Source: a bacterium
GTDB taxonomy: Bacteria > Margulisbacteria > Marinamargulisbacteria > JABIPA01
NCBI GenBank assembly: GCA_018698675.1
Contig: JABIPA010000051.1
Span: forward strand, 1 to 43,558
Length of the DNA: 43,558 nucleotides
Reading direction: 5' to 3'
The translations under genes and the position numbers were made by a program. Under the pieces are notes generated by a model. The model was not told the origin of the DNA and did no database searches. It saw nothing but the letters and a program-made list of their open reading frames with translations. Below are positions 27,410 to 34,544 of this stretch, piece after piece. Each line of letters opens with the position of its first letter. The stretch's first letter is position 1.

Positions 27410-28369
27410 TTAGGAAGTGTAGCCGAAATTTCCCATAGACCTAAATTTTTGACATCGTTCATCAATAACTACATCTACGTCCATTTTCTTATAAGCAGTT
27501 AAATCCCGGACAAGAACTTTTTTAATCTTATCTGCAGTTGCGTCCCAATCATGATGAGCACCACCAAGAGGTTCTTCTATGACGCCATCTGAAATCCCAA
27601 GACCAACAATGTCTTTGGATGTAATCTTTAAGCTAGAAGCCGCTCTATCCGCCTTTTTAGCATCCTTAAATAGGATACTCGCACAGCCTTCAGGAGAAAT
27701 AACCGAGTAAACAGCATTTTGCATCATATATAGTTTATTTGAGACACCGATTCCAAGAGCGCCACCCGAACCGCCTTCACCAATAACTACAGATATAACC
27801 GGAACACGTAATCCTGTCATTTCTTTCAAATTGCGAGCAATAGCTTCCGCTTGACCACGTTCTTCCGCGCCAATTCCAGGATAAGCACCAGGTGTATCAA
27901 TAAATGTTACTATCGGCATATTAAAATTTTCAGCCATTTTCATTAAGCGTAATGCTTTTCGGTACCCTTCAGGATGAGGCATACCAAAGTTCCGTTTTAT
28001 GTTTTCTTTAGTATCGTGACCTTTTTGATGTCCGATAATCATTACCCTGTGCTTTTTTAAAAATCCTATTCCTCCAACGATAGAAGGATCATCACTAAAT
28101 AATCGGTCACCATGTAACTCTATAAAATCTTTAAATATTAAATTACATAAATTAACGGTATTGGGTCGTTTTATGTGACGTGCTATTTGAACTATCTGAG
28201 AAGGTGTCAATTTCGCATAAATCTCTTTTTTCATATGATCTGCGCGTTCCTCAATTTTCCCAACTTCTACGCTAAGATCGATACCACCATCATCAGCCAA
28301 TTCTTTTAATTGCTCAATTTTTTGATAAAGGTCACTAATAGGTTTTTCAAAACTTAATGAATATTTCAT
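27410..28369 (-). CDS. accA: Acetyl-CoA carboxylase carboxyltransferase subunit alpha
   Basis: AccA and AccD form the carboxyltransferase that makes malonyl-CoA for fatty-acid synthesis. The 319-aa length is typical. Landmarks are IARHIKRPNTVN, FIELHGDRLFSDDPSIVGG, FGMPHPEGYRKALRLM, FIDTPGAYPGIGAEERGQAEAI and the oxyanion-forming GEGGSGGALG. It follows accD with a 2-base gap and is transcribed with it from the promoter near 29271-29300. Confidence 0.98.
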   Translation of the reverse strand: MKYSLSFEKPISDLYQKIEQLKELADDGGIDLSVEVGKIEERADHMKKEIYAKLTPSQIVQIARHIKRPNTVNLCNLIFKDFIELHGDRLFSDDPSIVGGIGFLKKHRVMIIGHQKGHDTKENIKRNFGMPHPEGYRKALRLMKMAENFNMPIVTFIDTPGAYPGIGAEERGQAEAIARNLKEMTGLRVPVISVVIGEGGSGGALGIGVSNKLYMMQNAVYSVISPEGCASILFKDAKKADRAASSLKITSKDIVGLGISDGVIEEPLGGAHHDWDATADKIKKVLVRDLTAYKKMDVDVVIDERCQKFRSMGNFGYTS

Positions 28370-28371
28370 AA

Positions 28372-29238
28372 TTAACTCTTCTTTTGTGAATGTGGATTCA
28401 ATAAACCAATAATACTAGACAAGGTACTTCTCATATCTTTTCGATTAACAATTTTATCTAACATTCCATGCTCCAATAAAAATTCAGACCGTTGAAACCC
28501 TTCTGGTAATTTTTGACGAATAGTCTGTTCAATTACACGTGGTCCTGCAAACGAAATCAAGGCCCCTGGTTCTGCCAAAATGATGTCACCTAACATTGCA
28601 AAACTTGCCGATGTTCCACCAGTTGTTGGATCACATAATACAGAAATATACGGAACAAACTTTTTACCTAATCGAAACAACGCTCCACTAGTTTTGGCCA
28701 TCTGCATCAAACTCATTATGCCTTCTTGCATCCTAGCGCCACCAGATGATGTAAAAATCACGACTGGATTTTTATTTTCAATCGCATTCTCAATAATCAA
28801 TGTTAATTTTTCACCAACAACGGATCCCATAGACCCACCCATAAACGAAAAATCCATAATTCCTGCATTCACCGGCTGACCATTAATCAGACCTTCTCCA
28901 ATAATAACGGCCTCTTTTTTCTTTGTCTTTTTTCTAGCTTTTTCTAAGCGAACAGAATATTTCTCAGTATCTACAAACTTCAAAAAATCAATTGGTTCTA
29001 TTGGAACAACGATCTCTTTAAACGAATTTTTATCAAAAATTTGATTAATTCTCTCTTCTGAAGACACTCTAAAATGATAATTACACTCTAAACATACTTT
29101 AAAATTCGCCTCTAAATCTTTTAAATACAACGTTGCATTACACGACGAACATTTTACCCAAACATCTTCGGGGATATCCAATTTTTCGGCAACTTTTGCC
29201 TTACTATTATTCTCACTAAACCAATCCAATATTGACAT
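28372..29238 (-). CDS. accD: Acetyl-CoA carboxylase carboxyltransferase subunit beta
   Basis: The 288-aa beta subunit has its N-terminal zinc finger (C30, C33, C49, C52) followed by the crotonase-like fold with FSFMGGSMGSVVGEK, TSSGGARMQEG and DPTTGGTSASFAMLGD. It is the first gene of accD-accA. An AGGGATG sequence before ATG may serve as its ribosome site. The promoter region contains an inverted repeat (29268-29298) that could couple expression to lipid demand. Confidence 0.98.
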   Translation of the reverse strand: MSILDWFSENNSKAKVAEKLDIPEDVWVKCSSCNATLYLKDLEANFKVCLECNYHFRVSSEERINQIFDKNSFKEIVVPIEPIDFLKFVDTEKYSVRLEKARKKTKKKEAVIIGEGLINGQPVNAGIMDFSFMGGSMGSVVGEKLTLIIENAIENKNPVVIFTSSGGARMQEGIMSLMQMAKTSGALFRLGKKFVPYISVLCDPTTGGTSASFAMLGDIILAEPGALISFAGPRVIEQTIRQKLPEGFQRSEFLLEHGMLDKIVNRKDMRSTLSSIIGLLNPHSQKKS

Positions 29239-29267
29239 TAATTCATCCCTAAGTATAAAATTTCTTG

Positions 29268-29300
29268 GACATAATATCGATGAAATTGAAATTATGTCAA
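29268..29300 (-). promoter_or_regulatory. accD-accA promoter with an embedded inverted repeat
   Basis: On the minus strand TTGACA (29295-29300), an 18-base spacer and TATTAT (29271-29276) form a near-consensus promoter that would start transcription near 29264, giving a leader of about 26 bases. GACATAAT (29268-29275) and ATTATGTC (29291-29298) are perfect reverse complements around 15 bases, overlapping both the -35 and the -10. A repressor binding both arms would shut the promoter. Confidence 0.6.
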
Positions 29301-29449
29301 TCTAAGCCAAGTCAGGTGATAGTAACTAAATGGTCACTTTCATCAACACTTTAGTAAAGTATAAATGAAAATTGAAAAAAAACTAAGGGTAATGGCTTAA
29401 ATTAAACTTATACGATAATCTAACATTAAGATTATTTGATTAGAATTTA

Positions 29450-29465
29450 GTCGTAAAAAAACGAC
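29450..29465 (+). promoter_or_regulatory. Small hairpin in the rpsT leader
   Basis: GTCGT (29450-29454), six A residues and ACGAC (29461-29465) form a 5-bp stem ending about 7 bases before the GGAG ribosome site of rpsT. It may shape ribosome access. An 11-13 bp palindrome (ACTTTA-G-TAAAGT, 29348-29360) lies further upstream in the accD-rpsT gap. Confidence 0.35.
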
Positions 29466-29483
29466 AATCAACGGAGAAATATT

Positions 29484-29741
29484 TTGGCAAATACAAAAAC
29501 AGCAAAAGAAAACATACTAATTAATGAACGAAACCGAGTAAGAAACCTTCATTATAAAACAAAACTAAAATCTGCTCTTAAAAAAGCAAATTCAGCTATC
29601 GAAGATAAATCTGAAGATAGAGCCGAGATTGTTAAAGAAACACTAAAAACAATTGATAAAAGTGTTACAAAAGGTATCATTCACAAAAATAAAGCTGCTA
29701 GAAAAAAATCTATTCTTTCTATAAAGAACAACGCTGCTTAA
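29484..29741 (+). CDS. rpsT: 30S ribosomal protein S20
   Basis: S20 is a primary 16S-rRNA-binding protein of the small subunit. The 85-aa basic helical protein matches S20 in size and in ANTKTAKENILINERNRVRNLHYKTKLKSALK-like content and the conserved KGIIHKNKAARKKS segment. The start is TTG with GGAG about 8 bases upstream. E. coli rpsT also uses a UUG start and is controlled translationally by S20, so similar autoregulation is possible. It is monocistronic with a strong terminator. Confidence 0.96.
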   Translation: MANTKTAKENILINERNRVRNLHYKTKLKSALKKANSAIEDKSEDRAEIVKETLKTIDKSVTKGIIHKNKAARKKSILSIKNNAA

Positions 29742-29804
29742 TTTTCTTATTTGAAAATATAATACTTAATCAATAAATTAATTTTAAATTTATTGATTCA
29801 TTTT

Positions 29805-29835
29805 AAAAAGGCTGTCTCAAAAGGACAGCCTTTTT
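29805..29835 (+). terminator. Strong Rho-independent terminator after rpsT
   Basis: AAAAAGGCTGTC (29805-29816) and GACAGCCTTTTT (29824-29835) form a perfect 12-bp stem with a 7-base loop, and the stem itself ends in a T-run. A second, AT-only hairpin with 12-bp arms (29768-29779/29787-29798) precedes it. Confidence 0.92.
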
Positions 29836-29905
29836 AAATCAAAAATTCTTTCATTTTACCAATCTATTATAAAAATATTTAAATTATTATGAAAAGGAAT
29901 TATAA

Positions 29906-30424
29906 ATGAAAAAAATCACCCTCATATTTTTAATTACCACCTATCTAACGATAATTTTATTCCCACTATCTATCTACTCAAAGGGAAAAACTGAACAGAC
30001 AGACATATCCAATCAACAGATTCGTTACGAAACCATACCAAGTATGGACTTCGTCTACAGAACCCCTCTCATTCAAATAAAAAACACAACGTTTAACGTA
30101 GAAATAGCAGACACTCCAGAACTTAGAGCAAAAGGGCTCATGCATAAACCCTACATGGACCGAACAGAAAGTATGTTATTTGTATTCGAACACCCAAAAA
30201 AAGCATCGTTCTGGATGAAAAACACATACGTCGCATTAGATATTTTATGGATTAATTCATTGAAAAAAATCGTCGATATAAAAGAAGATGCCGTTCCCTT
30301 TACAACGATTCCACTAACACCCGAACATTATGCATCCTACGTTTTAGAAATAAAATCTGGATTAGTAAGAGAGTTAGGGATAAAAGTCGGAGACTCTGTA
30401 AAGTTTATTTATATTCCCTATTAA
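29906..30424 (+). CDS. DUF192-family exported protein
   Basis: The 172-aa product has an N-terminal signal peptide or anchor (hydrophobic residues about 4-25) and a DUF192 domain (about 50-170) with VEIADTPELRAKGLMHKP, FVFEHPKKASFWMKNTYVALDILWI and the C-terminal VLEIKSGLVRELGIKVGD. The biochemical role of DUF192 is not established; it is a small beta-barrel domain, often extracytoplasmic. AAGGA precedes the ATG. Its stop codon overlaps the convergent orphan gene's stop in a shared TTAA. Confidence 0.88.
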   Translation: MKKITLIFLITTYLTIILFPLSIYSKGKTEQTDISNQQIRYETIPSMDFVYRTPLIQIKNTTFNVEIADTPELRAKGLMHKPYMDRTESMLFVFEHPKKASFWMKNTYVALDILWINSLKKIVDIKEDAVPFTTIPLTPEHYASYVLEIKSGLVRELGIKVGDSVKFIYIPY

Positions 30425-30801
30425 TTTTCTAACGTAGATCCATGGTTAGGATCCAAATTAATAGAGTCGTTCGAACTAACAGAGTAGCTATCTTCATCAG
30501 ACAAGACATCACCATCAACATGAACAGTTCCTAATCGCCTGTCCATATCTTCTAATTGATTTAGTTGATACCCTCCGAAAACTTCAGGAACACGTTCATG
30601 AGAACCCAACATCACCCGCCGATAGGCATCAACAATAGAGTAACCTGCCTCCCTGTCTAACCTATAGTTTTCCTGAATGTTAGAGGACCCTGTTGTCAAA
30701 TCAAGTATGTTAACATCATCACCTCTTGCAAGCAGAGGCATCATCGGCAATGAATTATTATTCCCACCTACCAGTGATTGAGACCCAGGTCCTCCTACCA
30801 T
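30421..30801 (-). CDS. Orphan protein, 126 aa, in a unit with a fibronectin-type lipoprotein
   Basis: I recognise no family. The N terminus is rich in Gly, Asn, Ser and Met (MVGGPGSQSLVGGNNN), the middle (about 45-90) looks helical (REAGYSIVDAYRRVML), and the C terminus is acidic and Ser/Asp-rich. There is no signal peptide or membrane segment. It starts 5 bases after the upstream lipoprotein stop with no Shine-Dalgarno in that gap. TAGGAGG lies inside its own first codons, so a later start such as M20 is possible. The style resembles the N terminus of the ankyrin protein at 35928-36632. Confidence 0.55.
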   Translation of the reverse strand: MVGGPGSQSLVGGNNNSLPMMPLLARGDDVNILDLTTGSSNIQENYRLDREAGYSIVDAYRRVMLGSHERVPEVFGGYQLNQLEDMDRRLGTVHVDGDVLSDEDSYSVSSNDSINLDPNHGSTLEN

Positions 30802-30806
30802 TTAAT

Positions 30807-31601
30807 CTAATGAGATATAGTAGTAAGTACAGATACTTCTGTAGGAAGAATTATTATGCCCGCACGAACAGGCGCTTGAGTCGAGAAATTTGGAATTTCA
30901 TCATATGCATACAATCGGTAATAATATTTCAGCCCTGCCGTAACTGATAAGTCTTCAAAAAACGATATATTTCCTGAAGCAACAACTTCTCCGTCATTTT
31001 GGCTTGATGGAATCTTATGTGCCTTTCGAATAAGTTGAACACCCTGAAAATCTCGATTCGAAGGGTTCGTCCACGTCAATCGAATAAAGTCTACCAAAAC
31101 AGCAGGAGATACATTCTCATTTCCAGAAGGGGTTCCCTGAACTACCTCTGTTAGCTTAAACTCGCTAGGAGCATCCGGGCCCCTTGTATCAATTGGAGTT
31201 TCAATTAATTCAGTAGAGAAACCACTCGCGTTTCCATCAAGATCAACGGCTCTTAATGTAAAATAATATTGATTATCATTTTCCAAGTCATACAATTCGT
31301 AAGAGGTTACATTTCCTACGTCCACAAAATTACTATATATAATAGATTCACTTTCCAAGTTTTCGTCAACTTTTGAATAAAGAAGTTGATAGCCACTTAT
31401 ATCGCCATCAGAGTTCGCATCCCATGCAAATAATAAACTGTCATCTCCATTATCGACACGAAACCCTTGAGGAATATGGGGAGGATTTGTTTTATCGGAC
31501 TCATTTGCTGGACTTTCATCTTCGTTTTGGAAAAGACTACGGGAACAAGCTGTTCCGAAAAGCAAAAGAGCAATACTAAGAATCAACGTAATTTTTTTCA
31601 T
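30807..31601 (-). CDS. Lipoprotein with two fibronectin type III-like domains
   Basis: From ATG 31601 the product is 264 aa with a signal peptide ending LLLFGTAC (C19 likely lipidated). After an acidic, Asn/Ser-rich linker come two FnIII-like modules (about 38-125 and 130-250). The first shows IPQGFRVDNGDDSLLFAWDAN, GYQLLYSK and YYFTLRAVDLDGNASG; the second shows FIRLTWTNPSNRDFQGVQLIRK and LKYYYRLYAYDE. These domains bind proteins or polysaccharides at cell surfaces. An upstream start at 31637 would add 12 residues but breaks the signal peptide pattern; GGAG supports 31601. Confidence 0.8.
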   Translation of the reverse strand: MKKITLILSIALLLFGTACSRSLFQNEDESPANESDKTNPPHIPQGFRVDNGDDSLLFAWDANSDGDISGYQLLYSKVDENLESESIIYSNFVDVGNVTSYELYDLENDNQYYFTLRAVDLDGNASGFSTELIETPIDTRGPDAPSEFKLTEVVQGTPSGNENVSPAVLVDFIRLTWTNPSNRDFQGVQLIRKAHKIPSSQNDGEVVASGNISFFEDLSVTAGLKYYYRLYAYDEIPNFSTQAPVRAGIIILPTEVSVLTTISH

Positions 31602-31622
31602 ATTTTTCTCCATGTCTAAGCC

Positions 31623-31674
31623 TGTCAAAATTGACAAAAACTTTTATGCTAAACTGTTTTCAAATCGTTCTCAA
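31623..31674 (-). promoter_or_regulatory. Promoter and operator-like palindrome for the lipoprotein gene
   Basis: On the minus strand TTGAGA (31669-31674), a 17-base spacer and TAGCAT (31646-31651) make a fair promoter with its start near 31639. TGTCAA-AA-TTGACA (31623-31636) is a perfect palindrome just downstream of that start, positioned like a repressor site. Confidence 0.5.
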
Positions 31675-31817
31675 TTAAATATAAGTCTTATCCTTATCGA
31701 AATTTAAAAACAAAACTATATATAGTATACGAAATTTAAAACCCGCATACAACAATTCACCCCAATCGACACACGTAATAAAACTGCGACGCTTATTTTG
31801 TTCGGATTCAAACAGAA

Positions 31818-31846
31818 TTGAGACAATTTTAGGAAATGAGTATAAT
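31818..31846 (+). promoter_or_regulatory. ftsK promoter predicting a leaderless transcript
   Basis: TTGAGA (31818-31823), exactly 17 bases, then TATAAT (31841-31846) form a near-consensus promoter. The usual 6-7 base gap puts the transcription start at or next to the A of ATG 31853. The nearest AGGA (31831-31834) is 18 bases away, too far to serve as a Shine-Dalgarno, and would not be transcribed. Confidence 0.65.
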
Positions 31847-31852
31847 AAGCAA

Positions 31853-34486
31853 ATGCCAAAAGCAAAACAAACAAAACAACAAAGCAAAAACTACAATAAA
31901 AAAAAAACCACGCCTTCAAACCAGCAATTAAATAAAGACGAGCGAATAAAAAGAGAGCAGTTTTTAAAAGAAATGTGGGGACTTACTTTGTTTTGCCTTG
32001 CCGCATTTGTATTTATTTCAATCAGGTTTCCTGCAACAACCGGTTTTGTAGGGTACTGGGTAATTGAGATAATTGGACATAGTCTAGTTGGTAAATCTAT
32101 CTTATATCTTCCTTACTTCCTTGTTTTAACTGCGATTTCATTTTTCTACGGTCATTCAAAATGGAAGCAAACTATAGCTGCCGTCAGCACAGGTTTCTTT
32201 GCTTTTACTATCATTATGGAACTCTCCACAAATGGTTATTTAGATACTTTTTCTCCTATCACGTCCATTAACGCGGGTGGCATCATAGGCCACACAGGCC
32301 TCTATATTTTTCATAAAATTTTTGGTCTTTACGGAACCCTCGTAATTTTATCCGGCTTATTTTTTGTCGCTCCTTTTCTAATTTTCAATGTCTCCGTCGT
32401 TCATACACTAAAGGAGTTAAAACTATTTATTTCTAAAATAAATAATGCACCCAATAAGAAAAATAATGGATCAGATTCAAAAAGTTCCTCAACAAAAAAA
32501 TCATCGCTAACGGCATTGATGCACCTTTTATTTTTTACAACAAAAAAAGAAACATTCTTAATGACATCTTCACTGCCCGCCCCAAAAATAAAAAAAACGA
32601 TTCCATCTTCTAAAAAAGAGCCCGTGTCTATAAATGAATCTCCTGTAAAAGAATTCGAGCTCCCTAACTTTGACATGGATACTCCCTTACCAACGTCCAG
32701 AGAAACAAAAAAAACATCATCAAAACAAACAGATGAACCAATACCTATCCTGAAAGAACCAAAAATTGATAGCGAAGGACTAATATCATCACCTGAAATT
32801 GAGTCTGTTCCAGAGAAACTAGCCCCAACAATTAGCCTTCCTAAAAAACTAAAGTTACCTAAACTAACTGTCGCACCACCTTCATTAACCTCTCTCAGTA
32901 AAAAAGAATACGTATTGCCCCCTCTTTCATTAATTGCAGACGTTTCAAAACTAACGCCAAATAGCAAAGAAAATTTAGAGAGATACCAAACCCAAGCAAC
33001 AATATTAGAAGAAACACTACAAAGTTTTAACGTCAATGCGTCAGTTGTAAATATCACCCCGGGGCCTTCTGTAACTCGTTACGAACTTAAGCCTGGAGAA
33101 GGTGTGAAAATAGCAAAAATAACGTCTCTATCAAACGATATTGCATTAAAACTAGCCTCAAACGACATACGCATCGAAGCGCCAATTCCAGGAAAATCAC
33201 TAATAGGAATAGAAGTACCAAATGCAAGTGTAGACATGATTACATTACGAACTATTATCGAAAAAACCAATTTCTATGACATGAAAGAAACCCTTCTCTG
33301 CGGTGTTGGGCTAACAATTACTGGCGACGCCATTTGCATGAACATCGAAAAACTTCCTCACATTCTCATTGCTGGGGCTACAGGGGCTGGAAAAAGTGTC
33401 TGTATCAATTCAATTATCCTTTCTCTAATTATGAGATCGACTCCCGACCAGGTTAAGTTTTTAATGATTGACCCTAAAAAAGTTGAACTAAGTCTGTTCG
33501 AAGGTATTCCTCATTTACTTGCTCCAGTAGTAACAAATGCAGATATGGCGGCCGCAACATTAAAAAAATGGGCCTTGGCGGAAATGGAAACAAGATACGA
33601 TAATTTTTCAAAAGCCGGAGTTAAAAATATTGAAGGGTATAACAAACTTATTATATCTATTCACAAAATGTTAGAAACAGACCCAGAAAAAGCTAGAGAA
33701 ACAATCAAAGAGTGCAACCTCGACCCAGCAGATGCATTTTCTAACCTAGACCAAGCATCCATCGACTTACTTACAGGCTCTGAAAATTCAGAATCAGAAA
33801 ACGAAAATGAAGAACCTGAACAGAAAAAGGAATTATTCATTCCCCAAAAACTACCTCACATCGTCGTTATAATAGATGAGTTAGCAGATCTTATGATGGT
33901 TGCTTCTGCAGAAGTTGAAACAACGATTTGTCGTTTAGCACAAATGTCGAGAGCGACAGGTATCCATTTAGTTATTGCTACCCAACGACCTAGTGTAAAC
34001 GTCGTTACTGGCCTTATCAAAGCAAACGTCCCATCTCGTATTTCTTTCTTTTTACAATCTCAAATAGACTCCAGAACCATCCTAGATATGGGCGGTGCAG
34101 AGAAGTTATTAGGAAAAGGAGACATGTTGTTCTCACCGGTAGGAAGTTTTAAACCAAAGCGCGTTCAAGGTGTTTACGTCAGTGAAAAAGAAGTAAAATC
34201 TGTCGTTAAATTTTGGAAAGATCAAGAATCACCAAATTATGTTAAAGAAATCTTAGAAGTGACGCCACTTACACCGGATAAAAAAGAGAAATCGCCAGAT
34301 GACAAAGATGAATACTACAACGACGCTAAAGATATCGTTATCAACACAAAATATGCATCAACGTCCTACCTTCAACGAAAACTAAAAATTGGATATAACA
34401 GGGCGGCTAGAATCATGGAAGAACTTGAGGCTGACGGAATAATATCAGAATATGCGGGCGAGAAAAAACCTCGGACTTTAAGATAA
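31853..34486 (+). CDS. ftsK: DNA translocase FtsK/SpoIIIE
   Basis: FtsK pumps chromosome DNA through the closing septum and helps resolve termini. The 877-aa protein has a basic N terminus, about four transmembrane helices (about 40-190), a Ser/Pro/Lys-rich linker (about 200-370), and an alpha/beta motor with Walker A GATGAGKS (508-515) and Walker B VVIIDELADLMM (about 671-682). A C-terminal winged-helix gamma domain follows (KYASTSYLQRKLKIGYNRAARIMEELEADGII). Between RNIEGYN-like and Walker B segments it carries about 50 extra residues, acidic at their end (SENSESENENEEPEQ), relative to the usual family. It lacks a Shine-Dalgarno. Confidence 0.96.
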   Translation: MPKAKQTKQQSKNYNKKKTTPSNQQLNKDERIKREQFLKEMWGLTLFCLAAFVFISIRFPATTGFVGYWVIEIIGHSLVGKSILYLPYFLVLTAISFFYGHSKWKQTIAAVSTGFFAFTIIMELSTNGYLDTFSPITSINAGGIIGHTGLYIFHKIFGLYGTLVILSGLFFVAPFLIFNVSVVHTLKELKLFISKINNAPNKKNNGSDSKSSSTKKSSLTALMHLLFFTTKKETFLMTSSLPAPKIKKTIPSSKKEPVSINESPVKEFELPNFDMDTPLPTSRETKKTSSKQTDEPIPILKEPKIDSEGLISSPEIESVPEKLAPTISLPKKLKLPKLTVAPPSLTSLSKKEYVLPPLSLIADVSKLTPNSKENLERYQTQATILEETLQSFNVNASVVNITPGPSVTRYELKPGEGVKIAKITSLSNDIALKLASNDIRIEAPIPGKSLIGIEVPNASVDMITLRTIIEKTNFYDMKETLLCGVGLTITGDAICMNIEKLPHILIAGATGAGKSVCINSIILSLIMRSTPDQVKFLMIDPKKVELSLFEGIPHLLAPVVTNADMAAATLKKWALAEMETRYDNFSKAGVKNIEGYNKLIISIHKMLETDPEKARETIKECNLDPADAFSNLDQASIDLLTGSENSESENENEEPEQKKELFIPQKLPHIVVIIDELADLMMVASAEVETTICRLAQMSRATGIHLVIATQRPSVNVVTGLIKANVPSRISFFLQSQIDSRTILDMGGAEKLLGKGDMLFSPVGSFKPKRVQGVYVSEKEVKSVVKFWKDQESPNYVKEILEVTPLTPDKKEKSPDDKDEYYNDAKDIVINTKYASTSYLQRKLKIGYNRAARIMEELEADGIISEYAGEKKPRTLR

Positions 34487-34503
34487 TCTACCGAAGTGAC
34501 TCT

Positions 34504-34544
34504 TTCACAGATAATCTCGATCATGGTACATTATCTACCATGAT
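34504..34544 (+). promoter_or_regulatory. hom promoter and inverted repeat covering the start codon
   Basis: TTCACA (34504-34509), 17 bases, then TACATT (34527-34532) preceded by TGG (extended -10) would start transcription at about 34539-34540, the ATG itself. ATCATGGTA (34520-34528) and TACCATGAT (34536-34544) are perfect 9-bp reverse complements around 7 bases, covering the -10 and the start codon. It could be an operator, or a hairpin that hides the start codon in read-through RNA from ftsK. Confidence 0.5.

Noticed and set aside
29805-29835. Relation between the rpsT terminator and the repeat arms at 69-83
   Set aside because: Both contain GGACAGC and AAAAG, but the similarity is under 10 bases and the terminator stem explains the sequence by itself.
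32401-33057. 218-codon open frame on the minus strand inside ftsK
   Set aside because: It is antisense to the low-complexity FtsK linker, is Ser/Val-rich with no family features and lacks a ribosome site; it looks like a frame shadow.
34487-34540. Riboswitch or attenuator leader for hom
   Set aside because: The gap is only 53 bases and the promoter-like boxes place the start at the ATG, leaving no room for a threonine attenuator or aptamer.
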